Source of the DNA: a virus
IMG/VR virus record: IMGVR_UViG_3300032205_000005
Span: 1 to 44,996 of that record
DNA: 44,996 bases
Reading direction: 5' to 3' (one strand)
Position 1 is the stretch's first letter. The number at the start of each line of letters is the position of its first letter. Positions 14,237-22,113 of the stretch are shown here, one piece after another. Both the position numbers and the translations under genes were made by a program. The notes under the pieces are model-generated. The model was given only the letters and a program-made list of their open reading frames with translations. It did no database searches and was not told the origin of the DNA.

Positions 14237-14583
14237 TGCGCGGCGTCCGCCTTTCGCACCGCAACCTGCGCTCCTACGGCCTGCCGCAGGCCGCGCGGCC
14301 TCTGGCCGCCCGGGCCCTCCGCGAGGCCCGCGAGCTCGTCATGCCGATCGGCGACATGAATCGCCATCGCAACAGCGAGGGCCGCGACCTGCGCGGCTAC
14401 CTCCACTCCGTCGCCGTCCTGCAGGCGGCCCGGGACCTGGCGCAGCAGTACCTCGAGGACTGCTTCTTCGATGCGGACCCGGCGGAGTTTCCGCCGGATT
14501 ACGAGGACCTCTGGTTCCACACGGCCGTGGCGATCGACAACCGCCTCGGCGTTCACGGCCTCACCGTGGAGGACGCGGGATGA
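14236..14583 (+). CDS. Hypothetical protein
   Basis: A 115-residue protein with a basic N-terminus and acidic C-terminus, no membrane segment and no recognised motif. AAGGAGG lies 5 nt before the ATG, a strong site. It overlaps the next gene as ATGA. It belongs to the same run of small genes. Confidence 0.75.
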   Translation: MRGVRLSHRNLRSYGLPQAARPLAARALREARELVMPIGDMNRHRNSEGRDLRGYLHSVAVLQAARDLAQQYLEDCFFDADPAEFPPDYEDLWFHTAVAIDNRLGVHGLTVEDAG

Positions 14584-14843
14584 GCCGCGCCCTTCTCATC
14601 GCCGCGGCGATCGCCGGCGCCGTCGCCGGCTCCGCCGCCCTCTCAGCTGCCCGGGCCGAAACCTGGCCGGAGCACATCGAGGCGGCGCTGCGCCACAACG
14701 CGGACCGCTTCGACCTCGACCCCGAGGAGCAGGCCGAGCGCCGCCTGTCCCTCGAGCACCAGCGCTACTGCACGGCGCCGTCGGTGTTCAGCCGGCGGGT
14801 CTGCGAGGCCCGGCGGCGGCTCTTCGAAGAGCGTCAGCCATGA
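14580..14843 (+). CDS. Putative periplasmic small protein with signal peptide
   Basis: An 87-residue protein. Residues 1-26 form a hydrophobic Ala-rich signal sequence ending in AARA before ETWPE, a good signal-peptidase I site. The mature part is charged and has two Cys (CTAPSVFSRRVC) that could form a disulfide. There is no lipobox. It is followed by a single-span membrane mini-protein with an ATGA overlap. The pair recalls cell-envelope accessory genes, but spanin identity is not supported. Confidence 0.72.
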   Translation: MSRALLIAAAIAGAVAGSAALSAARAETWPEHIEAALRHNADRFDLDPEEQAERRLSLEHQRYCTAPSVFSRRVCEARRRLFEERQP

Positions 14844-14941
14844 AGCGCCACTCGTTCGCGGTCCTCATGGTCCTCAACCTGGCGCTTTGGGCCGGCCTGC
14901 TTATCCTGGCCGCCTGGCTCGTGCGGAGTAGCTGGCCGTGA
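14840..14941 (+). CDS. 33-residue single-span membrane protein
   Basis: The peptide has a basic N-terminus (MKRHSF) and one hydrophobic segment (about 7-28) ending RSSWP. ATGA overlap upstream and GTGA overlap downstream show it is embedded in the cistron chain. The function is unknown. Confidence 0.68.
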   Translation: MKRHSFAVLMVLNLALWAGLLILAAWLVRSSWP

Positions 14942-15294
14942 GGACCACCATCACCGAATACCGCTGCGATCGCTGCGGTTACTGCGAGGGCGCCCGCGAG
15001 GGCGCCCTTTGCGTTACCGGCCGCTGGCGCCGGCTGTTCATCACCGGCCTCGAGAACGGCCCGGCGCCGGACACCGAGGCCGAGCTCTGCCCGGCCTGCG
15101 TCGCCGGCGTCGCGGCCTGGTTCAAGCGTCCGGCCGAGATCGACGCGCGGATCGCAGACGGGCCCGCCGCTCCCGCATCGCCAGAGGCTTCAGGGCCAGG
15201 AAGCCCCCGGCCCGGTCGAACCCGACGGCCTGGACGAGCTCGCGCCATTCCGGCGGAAGATCGTCGTACACGGCCGTCTCGGCGTTTGCCCTAG
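14938..15294 (+). CDS. Small zinc-ribbon-like protein
   Basis: A 118-residue protein starting at a GTG that overlaps the previous stop. It has CDRCGYC near the N-terminus and CPAC at about 52-55, which could bind one zinc. The conserved-looking part ends around residue 75. The remaining 40 residues are Pro/Arg-rich and lie antisense to a late gene, so the real terminus may be read-through of noncoding frame. It is the last plus-strand gene and converges with the late operon. Confidence 0.65.
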   Translation: MRTTITEYRCDRCGYCEGAREGALCVTGRWRRLFITGLENGPAPDTEAELCPACVAGVAAWFKRPAEIDARIADGPAAPASPEASGPGSPRPGRTRRPGRARAIPAEDRRTRPSRRLP

Positions 15295-15370
15295 CCAGAT
15301 ACTCCTCGGACACGGAATCGCCGTCCACGGGCCTGTACGGCCGTTTCTGCAGGGTCCGGCGGCGCGGCAT
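15122..15370 (-). CDS. Small hypothetical protein, last gene of the late operon
   Basis: An 82-residue basic protein with a central segment, AVYDDLPPEWRELVQAVGFD, that looks folded. The ATG at 15370 overlaps the stop of the 57-residue gene as TGATG. Its 3' part overlaps the convergent zinc-ribbon gene by 173 nt. No terminator is visible at the end of the operon. Confidence 0.65.
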   Translation of the reverse strand: MPRRRTLQKRPYRPVDGDSVSEEYLARANAETAVYDDLPPEWRELVQAVGFDRAGGFLALKPLAMRERRARLRSARRSRPDA

Positions 15371-15543
15371 CAGCGGCTGAACTTCTTGCCGATGCTGAGG
15401 GCCTTGGCCGCCTTGGCCGCGAAGGTCGGCGCTTTCGGCGCCTTCGCCATCATCGGCGAGGCGACGGGTTTCGCCTGCTTCGGCACGCCGAGGGTCGGCA
15501 TGGATTTCGGCATGGTGACGGTCTTCGGCTTTCCGGCTTTCAT
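15370..15543 (-). CDS. 57-residue Lys/Ala/Pro-rich protein
   Basis: A very basic peptide (MKAGKPKTVTMPKSMPTLG, later FAAKAAKALSIGKKFSR) with no hydrophobic segment. ATGA overlaps the endolysin stop and TGATG overlaps the next start, so it is translationally coupled to both. The function is unknown. Confidence 0.72.
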   Translation of the reverse strand: MKAGKPKTVTMPKSMPTLGVPKQAKPVASPMMAKAPKAPTFAAKAAKALSIGKKFSR

Positions 15544-16286
15544 GTCTCATCCCCGTTGATGACCTGAACGTCGATCCTGACCCCGGGCGGCGCCGAGATG
15601 ATGACCGAGACGACCTGCTCGCCAGGCTCCGGCTCCGGCTCCGGCTCCGGCGACGGCTCGACATAGGCCGCCGTGAGCGCCGCCATGAACGCCTCGTGGT
15701 AGCCCTTGATCAGGTTGCCGATCGAGACGCCGTTCGACCACGAGGGCACGGTGTTCTTGTCCCCGTTGATGATCTCTCTCGCTTCGAAGACGTCATTTTT
15801 GGTCCCAGAAAAATATTTGGCGAGATTGTTCGGCGTGCCGCCCGACGAACGGAACCAACCTTCGTTCATTCCGACGAACATCGTCGGGCTCGCGTACTCG
15901 AGGGTCAGCTGGAGCTCCGGCGCCCAGTAGCAGGAGGTGTTGTTCTTCCACCCCATCCTACTGTCGGCCTTTTTGTAATTGTCGGCCCAGGTAAGTTGGA
16001 TCAGGCCGCGCCCATAATACGCCTTGCCCGTCGTCGGATCAGGCTTGGCGTAGCTGGCGTTGCCGCCTTTGCCGTACTCCTCGATCGGCCACATCTTCAT
16101 GCCCGTCTCGTGCGCAGACTGCGCCAATGGATTCGCGAGGTAGCGCAGGTCTGAGTTCGACGGCTCCCAGCCGTCCTCCCAGGCGTCGAGGATGGCGTTG
16201 AGGCCATCGACCTGCTGCTGCGTCAGCGAGCCGGCGAACGGCTTTTGGCGGACCTTCGAAAAGAACACGTCGCGATCGATCGGCAT
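15540..16286 (-). CDS. GH19-type (chitinase-like) endolysin
   Basis: A 248-residue lysin with the glycoside hydrolase 19 fold used by many phage endolysins. The catalytic Glu is in SAHETG (Glu60), with Glu69/70 nearby. The substrate-side motif is AYYGRGLIQLTWADNYKK (about 89-106). After the domain there is a short Pro-Glu linker (EPSPEPEPEPEPG) and a small beta-type C-terminal module. There is no signal peptide or SAR domain, so export depends on a holin. GGGGAG lies upstream of the ATG. It follows the cluster of membrane mini-genes. Confidence 0.9.
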   Translation of the reverse strand: MPIDRDVFFSKVRQKPFAGSLTQQQVDGLNAILDAWEDGWEPSNSDLRYLANPLAQSAHETGMKMWPIEEYGKGGNASYAKPDPTTGKAYYGRGLIQLTWADNYKKADSRMGWKNNTSCYWAPELQLTLEYASPTMFVGMNEGWFRSSGGTPNNLAKYFSGTKNDVFEAREIINGDKNTVPSWSNGVSIGNLIKGYHEAFMAALTAAYVEPSPEPEPEPEPGEQVVSVIISAPPGVRIDVQVINGDET

Positions 16287-16298
16287 GTGCCACTCCCC

Positions 16299-16379
16299 TC
16301 ATATCCAGACCCACCAGATCACGCCCAGGGCGAAGATCACTGCCGCAATGCCGAGCGCGATGCCGACGTCGTCCTTCAT
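16299..16379 (-). CDS. 26-residue single-span membrane peptide
   Basis: MKDDVGIALGIAAVIFALGV is followed by IWWVWI: one membrane segment after a short charged start. ATGA overlaps the previous gene, and the endolysin Shine-Dalgarno lies just after its stop. It may be a holin accessory. It is short, but hydrophobic composition and coupling argue that it is real. Confidence 0.6.
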   Translation of the reverse strand: MKDDVGIALGIAAVIFALGVIWWVWI

Positions 16380-16483
16380 GGCGTGTTCCACGCATACCAG
16401 AGGCCCCACAGGATGATCGCGGTCACAAAAGCGCTGATCACCACGGCAATGCATCCCAGCTGCGTGTCCTTGTTTTCCGTCAT
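16376..16483 (-). CDS. 35-residue single-span membrane peptide
   Basis: MTENKDTQLG precedes one hydrophobic segment (CIAVVISAFVTAIILWGLWY). ATGA overlaps on both sides link it to the 64-residue holin candidate and the 26-residue peptide. It may be a holin or antiholin component. Confidence 0.66.
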   Translation of the reverse strand: MTENKDTQLGCIAVVISAFVTAIILWGLWYAWNTP

Positions 16484-16674
16484 CGCAGGTTGATGCCGGT
16501 GTTGTAGCCGATCGCGTTGAGCAGGAGGACGCAGACGATGATCACCGCGACGACGACGACGCCGAACCGGACAACCTTGCCCAGCGGCTCCGGCGGCGGA
16601 AACGTCTGCAGGGCATAGAAGACAACCCAAACCACGACCAGAACGATGATGAGGCCGACGGCGAGCGTGATCAT
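16480..16674 (-). CDS. Holin candidate, two membrane spans
   Basis: A 64-residue protein with two hydrophobic segments (about 2-20 and 38-56) separated by a short loop with Pro and Lys (FPPPEPLGK). Length, two-span topology and position just before the endolysin fit a class II holin. It overlaps neighbours at both ends. No dual-start motif was seen. Confidence 0.72.
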   Translation of the reverse strand: MITLAVGLIIVLVVVWVVFYALQTFPPPEPLGKVVRFGVVVVAVIIVCVLLLNAIGYNTGINLR

Positions 16675-17108
16675 TACTTTTTCTCCCGTGTCCGTTGGTC
16701 GGCGAGAATGGCGCGCAGGAGCCCGCCCATCTCCAGCATCGTCTTGCAGGCCGAGGCCGCGTCGGTCGCCGTGATCGTCCCGGGCACCTTCGTGCCGACG
16801 ACAATCTCGAACTGGCCCAGCACTTCGACGCCCGAGATCACCGCCGTCTTCTCGCTCTGTCCCGAGAACGAGTAGGTGATGATCTGGCAGGGCACCTGCA
16901 TGTCGATCTCTTTCGCGTACGACATGATCTCGCGGCGGAGCTCGCTGTCGTGCAGCAGCTGCCAGACCGCATACGACGGAACCGCCAGGACGACGAGGAT
17001 CGCCATCACGAGGACGTTCTGGAACGTCAACGACCTCAAAATATTCGCCAGCGTCTCAATGACGCCGAGACGTGAACCGTTGCGCGTCGGTGTCTCCGGG
17101 GCGCTCAA
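16674..17108 (-). CDS. Membrane-anchored lysis-region protein
   Basis: A 144-residue protein with a cytoplasmic N-terminus of about 30 residues, one membrane span (about 31-50, NVLVMAILVVLAVPSYAVWQ) and a 90-residue outer domain with two Cys (CQIITYS, ACKTML). The TTG start has GGAGG 5 nt upstream and overlaps the preceding stop. Topology and place fit an inner-membrane spanin-like or holin-regulatory protein, but no outer-membrane lipoprotein partner was found. Confidence 0.68.
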   Translation of the reverse strand: MSAPETPTRNGSRLGVIETLANILRSLTFQNVLVMAILVVLAVPSYAVWQLLHDSELRREIMSYAKEIDMQVPCQIITYSFSGQSEKTAVISGVEVLGQFEIVVGTKVPGTITATDAASACKTMLEMGGLLRAILADQRTREKK

Positions 17109-17521
17109 TTAGACCTCCGTCCGATCTCCCGCCCTGGGCTGGTTGTCTGCTGCGGAAAGGGATCGGCTGGGAGACGCGACAGCAAGGCTGCGTTCTCCTT
17201 CGCCATCCCCAACAGCGCATCGAACTCCTGCTTGTGCATCGTCAACAATTCCGTCGTCTGTGTCTGTTGGACCTGAAGCAGCGCCTCCAGATGTTTCTGT
17301 TGCCCCGTGATCAGGATGTTCAAAAAATAGACCGCCGCTGCGATGCCGATGCAGTTCAGGATGACGACGCCGAGCATCCACGGCGCACGCCCCTGTGTCG
17401 TCGACAGGCCTTCGACCACGGCCGACGTCGCATGCCCGGCGAGCTGCATGGTCGAGGTCGGCAATGGTCGTCCGGCCGGATCATTCACGGCGATGCCTAC
17501 TCCGAGCGTGTCGCTCGTCAT
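17105..17521 (-). CDS. Membrane protein with coiled coil, lysis region
   Basis: A 138-residue protein with a central membrane span (about 50-70, MLGVVILNCIGIAAAVYFLNI) followed by a Gln/Glu-rich coiled coil (HLEALLQVQQTQTTELLTMHKQ). The ATG at 17521 is chosen because it overlaps the fibre-gene stop as TGATG, although GTG 17533 is in frame. It could be a holin partner or an i-spanin-like protein. Confidence 0.68.
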   Translation of the reverse strand: MTSDTLGVGIAVNDPAGRPLPTSTMQLAGHATSAVVEGLSTTQGRAPWMLGVVILNCIGIAAAVYFLNILITGQQKHLEALLQVQQTQTTELLTMHKQEFDALLGMAKENAALLSRLPADPFPQQTTSPGREIGRRSN

Positions 17522-18744
17522 CAATAGACCCACTCCAGGTCGACGTAGCTGTCAGCCGCGAGCGTGACGGCGTTGCCGTGTGCGCCGAAACTCAGTGCCT
17601 TGAGAACGGTTGGCGGATTGAAGGCTGCACCGGCAGCCCAGAACTGGATCAAGCCCTGGTAGTGGTTTCCCGATTGCAGCGACGTGCTGTAGCACTTGCC
17701 GAGCAAGAGTTGCGTGCCGGTGCGGCTGAGTTGCAGCGAACCATCGAACTTGACCGGGCAGTTTGCAGAGGCACTTGAGATCGTCATCAGCGCATAGGAT
17801 GCCGTCGCTGACGGCAAGGCGGCCGGGCCGGCGACGCTGCCGAAATAAGAGCCGGAATAGCTGTAATCTGCCGCGCCGGCAGGGAACGTCGTCCCGTCCA
17901 CAGACCAGCGCATCGAGGCCGACAGCGACGCGGCATTGTTGCCGATATTGATGCTGCCGGAAAACTTCACGGCCCGCGCGTTTGTCGGCACCGCAACCGG
18001 CACCCCGACTTGCGTCGCACCGTCGAGAACGAGCGTCTGCGACTTCAGCCGCCAGATTCCATTGACACGAACATACTCGCCTCCCGTCTGCGGCGCTTCG
18101 CCGGGCGCGTTCGACTGCGGGATGTCGGCCGACGCGCCGTGCCACTTCAACTTGACCCAAGAGCCGACACCGAAAGCGCCTCCCCCTGTCAGCAGGAAGC
18201 GCAGAGCCGCAAGGCGCAGTGCGCTGGTCGCTGTTGTGTTCGCATACCCATAGCACCACGCTGAGATAATACCGCTCGTGGTATCGAGCGTTTTTGAATA
18301 AGCGCGCGCGACGAAAACATCACCCGCCTTCCTCTCGACCGTCACAAACGCATCGATTTGATGGGGTGCATTAATGTTTGAACCCTGCAATCCAAGCTCA
18401 ATCATGTTCTTAGCAGTGTTCGCATTGCCGCTCCACAAAGGCGTCGGCAACTGAACGTGCCATCCATTCTCAGTAGCATAATCCGATGCGCCGGAAGCGA
18501 ACGTCGTCCCATCTCCCGACATCCGCAGCGCAAGCTGCTGACTGGCAACGGGAATGATCGAGGCGATGATTTCGACGCCCTTCGCCCACGTTGGCACCGG
18601 CACGTCCTTGGTGACCAACCCCGCGAGATCGAAGAACTGCTCTGTCGGCGTGCCGGCAATCGGCCCGCCGGCCCAGCCGACGCCGTTAAAGACGTAGCCG
18701 TTGCTCGCGTCGCCGATAGCGGGGTTAGCGGGGAAATCGAACAT
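17521..18744 (-). CDS. Tail fibre-type protein with two copies of a receptor-type domain
   Basis: A 407-residue protein. The N-terminus [19 protein letters not shown] matches the start of its neighbour and is typical of tail-fibre attachment segments. Two beta-rich domains of about 170 residues follow, each with the pattern VPVP-T, then LRMSGDGTTFASGASDY (first) or MRWSVDGTTFPAGAADY (second), so the gene arose by internal duplication. They are probably receptor-binding jelly-roll domains. TGATG overlaps both neighbours. Which copy binds the host is unknown. Confidence 0.82.
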   Translation of the reverse strand: MFDFPANPAIGDASNGYVFNGVGWAGGPIAGTPTEQFFDLAGLVTKDVPVPTWAKGVEIIASIIPVASQQLALRMSGDGTTFASGASDYATENGWHVQLPTPLWSGNANTAKNMIELGLQGSNINAPHQIDAFVTVERKAGDVFVARAYSKTLDTTSGIISAWCYGYANTTATSALRLAALRFLLTGGGAFGVGSWVKLKWHGASADIPQSNAPGEAPQTGGEYVRVNGIWRLKSQTLVLDGATQVGVPVAVPTNARAVKFSGSINIGNNAASLSASMRWSVDGTTFPAGAADYSYSGSYFGSVAGPAALPSATASYALMTISSASANCPVKFDGSLQLSRTGTQLLLGKCYSTSLQSGNHYQGLIQFWAAGAAFNPPTVLKALSFGAHGNAVTLAADSYVDLEWVY

Positions 18745-19676
18745 CACAGCCACTCCACGATGACGCGGCCGTCGCCCATCGCTTGCCCGCCCGCAAGCAG
18801 TATCTTCATCGCTTTCAACCGAGCATTCGACGGTGCCGAGCCGAAAGCTCCGCTGAGATAGTTCGACATCACCATGGTGCGATAAGCGACGCCCGCCGCG
18901 TTGCTGTAGACGGAAGAGCGCGCCGTGATCTCCCACACGCTGTTCGGCAAGCGCTGCAACGAGACTTCCGCAATGCCTTGATGCCCGACTGATGTATTCT
19001 CACCGCCATAGTCGAGGAACGCATAGGTGTATCCCGTCACGATGGAATAGCTGACCGATGGCGTGGGACTGCCTTGCCCAGTGATACCGGCATTGTAGTA
19101 GTCGTTCAGCGCGGACGGGAAGGTCGTCCCGTCTAGCGAGCAGCGCATGATCAGACTGTAGGCCGATCCCGTCGCGCCGGCATGGCTGATGAACCACGTC
19201 AGCCGCGCCATCATCGGGTTCCACGATGTCGGCACCGGAATGTCGAGCTGTGTCGCGCCGGACGCGATGTCGAACTGCTGCTTCTTCACCCGCCACAGGC
19301 CGTTGACCATGACGTATTCGGCACCATCGGCCGGCGGCAGGATCAGGCTCGCGTTGACTTGCAGCCAGTGCTTCTCGCCGGTCGGATCGGGATAGCGCAG
19401 CCAAAGTGCTCCGGTGTCCGTTTCGAACCACATTGATTTGTCTTGCGGCAGCGTCGGAGCGGTGTCGCCAACCTCGATCACAAGGCCGCCGGTCGGCCCT
19501 GGTGCGCCATCGGCCCCAGGCGGACCCTGCGGCCCCGTCGCGCCCGCCGGCCCCTGCGGGCCGACGTTCCCCGACTGCATCAGCCATGCGCCCTGGGCGG
19601 CGCTCCACTGGTAGCGTGTCGTGCCGAGCGTGACCTGCTGGCCGTCCGTAGGCGTCGCGGGAAAATCAAACGGCAC
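18744..19676 (-). CDS. Tail fibre-type protein with short collagen repeat and one receptor-type domain
   Basis: A 310-residue protein starting at a GTG that overlaps the previous stop. The N-terminus [15 protein letters not shown] is paralogous to the next gene. A Gly-X-Y stretch follows ([19 protein letters not shown], about 38-63), then a spacer, then one copy (about 140-310) of the domain found twice in the neighbour ([26 protein letters not shown]). Collagen-like repeats form trimeric shafts. The two genes probably encode alternative or stacked adsorption proteins. Confidence 0.83.
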   Translation of the reverse strand: MPFDFPATPTDGQQVTLGTTRYQWSAAQGAWLMQSGNVGPQGPAGATGPQGPPGADGAPGPTGGLVIEVGDTAPTLPQDKSMWFETDTGALWLRYPDPTGEKHWLQVNASLILPPADGAEYVMVNGLWRVKKQQFDIASGATQLDIPVPTSWNPMMARLTWFISHAGATGSAYSLIMRCSLDGTTFPSALNDYYNAGITGQGSPTPSVSYSIVTGYTYAFLDYGGENTSVGHQGIAEVSLQRLPNSVWEITARSSVYSNAAGVAYRTMVMSNYLSGAFGSAPSNARLKAMKILLAGGQAMGDGRVIVEWL

Positions 19677-21681
19677 CGGCTGCGGCCTCCAGGGCCTCGA
19701 TGCGCGCCTGCTGGCGCTTCACGACCTGCTGCAGGGCCGCGACGATGCCAGCGAGGTCGACGTGGACGATGTCGAGCTTGTCCTCGTAGATCGGCGCGCC
19801 CTGGCGCTCGACCTCGATGGTGGCCGGCGGCTCCTCGCCCTCCTTGTCGCCCGCCTGCCACTCCATCCAGGCCGGGTTCGGGGCCTGCTCCTTGATGACC
19901 TCGTACCCGACAAGGGTCTGATCCTCGCAGGCCGAGAAGCGCGGGTCGGTCGCATAGGCCTGCTCCGCCGAGAAGCCATAGCGCGTGAAGCCCTCCGGGT
20001 CCGCCGTGCCCTTGGGTCGGTAGTAGATCGGCACGAGGTCGAGGACCTTGTCGGCCCAGGGGTCCTGCAGCATCTCGATGTCGGTCTTGTAGCGTACGCT
20101 CGACGTCGTCCGGCGGATGGCCCCGCCGGTCGTGCAGTTGGTGTTCGCCGTCGAGGACAGCACGTCGGAGCCGGTAAGCGCCCCGATCAGGTAGCCCTGG
20201 ACGTTGATGTTGCCGGAGGACTGCACCTCGGAGCCGGCCTGGAACGTGCCGCTGCCGTAGGCGGAATAGCCGCCGTAGCCGCAGATCATGTAGTACGAGC
20301 CCGACGCGCCGAAACCGATGACGCCGCCGAGAGCGCCGGGGTTGCCCTGGATGGCGTACTGGTTCGACGGCCCCGTGACGCTGATCGGCTTGGCGAACGT
20401 CGCGCCGCCGCTGACGGTGAGGGTGCCGGCACTGTCGACGTAGAGCTGCCCGGTCGCGCTGCCCACCCCGTTCGGGCGCAGGTAGACCACCCCTGCGCCG
20501 GTTGCCCCGAGGATCGCCGCAGCGCTGCTAGAGATGAAATTCGAGACTGCGGTGACGTTGCCGCCCGCCGTGAGGTTGCCCGCAGCCGACAGGCTGCCGC
20601 TGATCGTGCCGCCCGATTGCCACGCCGCGCCGGAACGCAGGTAGGCATTGGAGTCGATCGGGGCCTCCGGCATGCCGGCGGCGTTCACCTGGACGTACTG
20701 GGTCGAGTTCGGGTCCTGATAGTTCAGGAACAGGGCCCCGAGATCGCTGTCGAACCAGAGGCTCGAAACCGGCGCGCCCACCGGCTTGGTATCGCTGACG
20801 AGGATCGGCGTCCCGGCCGGCCCCACAGGCCCCTGCGAGCCCGTGGAGCCGGTATCGCCCTTCGGACCCTGCGGACCCTGCGAGCCGGTCGCGCCGGTCG
20901 GCCCTGGGTTTCCCTGCGGTCCCTGCGGCCCTGTCGAGCCGGTGGCGCCGGGCGGCCCCGGCACGGTCGAGGCGGCGCCGGTGGCGCCGGTGTCGCCTTT
21001 GTCGCCTTTGGCGCCCTGCGGGCCGGTCGGCCCCTGGACGCCGGGCACGCCCTGGATGCCCTGCGGGCCCTGCGGGCCGGTCAGGCCCTGGTCGCCGGAC
21101 GCTCCCGGCGGGCCGGTGGCGCCTGTCTCGCCGGGCAGCCCTTGCGGGCCCTGCGGGCCGGGCGGGCCGGTGTCGCCCTTCTCGACGGCGACCCATTCTC
21201 CGTCCTGCCTCCCCCAGACTTGGCCGTCGTCGGGGGCATCGGCCGGAATCGCCGAGACGGGGATGCGCCGGACCTGATCGGGCGTGGCCCCCGGATTCCA
21301 GGCCGGAACGTAGGTCGTCGAGGGGTCGAACGGCCCCGCCGCCTCGAGCTTCGAAATGTCGAGGTTGATCGTGTACTCCGGCGCCTGCTGCTCGACGCGG
21401 ATGCCGATGCCGCCGTTGAGCCGGCCGGGGATGGCAACGTAGCCAAGCCCGATCTCCTCGGCCGCGCCAGGCTGCTGGTTCGGGATGACGAGGGAGCGCG
21501 GCTCCTGGCGCAGTGCATTCGCGGCCGGGTCAGTGACCGGGCCGGCGACCGGGGAGCCGCCGGCGCCGATCGCCGGCGGCGTCGTGCGCGGCTCGACATG
21601 GGTCGGCCAGCCGACGGCCGGGTCGACGTCCGGCCCGACGTACAGGGTCGGCGGCGGCAGGGCGTTCGGGCCGCGCGTCAT
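19666..21681 (-). CDS. Collagen-like tail fibre with S74 intramolecular chaperone
   Basis: A 671-residue protein. The N-terminal 165 residues probably attach to the tail. Residues about 168-295 are Gly-X-Y repeats ([16 protein letters not shown] and so on), a trimeric collagen-like shaft. A beta-rich region with Gly/Ser repeats follows. The C-terminus has the peptidase S74 chaperone: [12 protein letters not shown] (with the cleavage Ser), YGFSAEQAY and a terminal coiled coil ([15 protein letters not shown]). S74 domains fold the trimer and then cut themselves off. It is likely the main fibre. TGATG overlaps the upstream gene. Confidence 0.93.
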   Translation of the reverse strand: MTRGPNALPPPTLYVGPDVDPAVGWPTHVEPRTTPPAIGAGGSPVAGPVTDPAANALRQEPRSLVIPNQQPGAAEEIGLGYVAIPGRLNGGIGIRVEQQAPEYTINLDISKLEAAGPFDPSTTYVPAWNPGATPDQVRRIPVSAIPADAPDDGQVWGRQDGEWVAVEKGDTGPPGPQGPQGLPGETGATGPPGASGDQGLTGPQGPQGIQGVPGVQGPTGPQGAKGDKGDTGATGAASTVPGPPGATGSTGPQGPQGNPGPTGATGSQGPQGPKGDTGSTGSQGPVGPAGTPILVSDTKPVGAPVSSLWFDSDLGALFLNYQDPNSTQYVQVNAAGMPEAPIDSNAYLRSGAAWQSGGTISGSLSAAGNLTAGGNVTAVSNFISSSAAAILGATGAGVVYLRPNGVGSATGQLYVDSAGTLTVSGGATFAKPISVTGPSNQYAIQGNPGALGGVIGFGASGSYYMICGYGGYSAYGSGTFQAGSEVQSSGNINVQGYLIGALTGSDVLSSTANTNCTTGGAIRRTTSSVRYKTDIEMLQDPWADKVLDLVPIYYRPKGTADPEGFTRYGFSAEQAYATDPRFSACEDQTLVGYEVIKEQAPNPAWMEWQAGDKEGEEPPATIEVERQGAPIYEDKLDIVHVDLAGIVAALQQVVKRQQARIEALEAAAGAV

Positions 21682-22103
21682 CAGAGCACTCCCGCGACGA
21701 GGGGCAGGCGGCCGATGAGCAGCTGCGCCCGCGAGCCTGTATCCTTCTGCCGGTACTGGATGCCGACATTGACGCCGCCGGGCCCCATCTGCCGGATGGC
21801 GTTGTGGGGCACGACAATCGAAATCAGATTCGGGTCGAGCAGGCTGACGACGCCCGAGCCGTCGTCCGAGCTCGCCTGGTAGAACGGCGCCGTGTCATAG
21901 CCTGGCGCGTCGGGAAAGCTGCGCGAGCGCAGGCCGTAATCGTCCCAGCTGACGGCGTCCGGCGACATGCCGAGCACGACGAGATCGACCGCCTTGTCCC
22001 AGCCGTTGATGCCCGGGACCAATAAGCGGTAGGGGAAAACCCAATCGGCGCCGGCCGAGGCGGTCTGAAATTCGACGCGCTTGACGCCTTCGTAGCCGGG
22101 CAT
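21681..22103 (-). CDS. Conserved structural protein between fibre genes
   Basis: A 140-residue, beta-rich protein ([70 protein letters not shown]) with no recognised family. It lies between the collar fibre and the collagen fibre, so it is probably a tail or fibre-connector protein. It starts 11 nt after the upstream stop. Confidence 0.75.
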   Translation of the reverse strand: MPGYEGVKRVEFQTASAGADWVFPYRLLVPGINGWDKAVDLVVLGMSPDAVSWDDYGLRSRSFPDAPGYDTAPFYQASSDDGSGVVSLLDPNLISIVVPHNAIRQMGPGGVNVGIQYRQKDTGSRAQLLIGRLPLVAGVL

Positions 22104-22113
22104 CGGCGGCCTC

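Noticed and set aside
19621-21882. A 753-codon open frame on the plus strand
   Set aside because: It lies opposite the collagen-like S74 fibre gene, whose domains are clear; the translated product has no recognisable fold.
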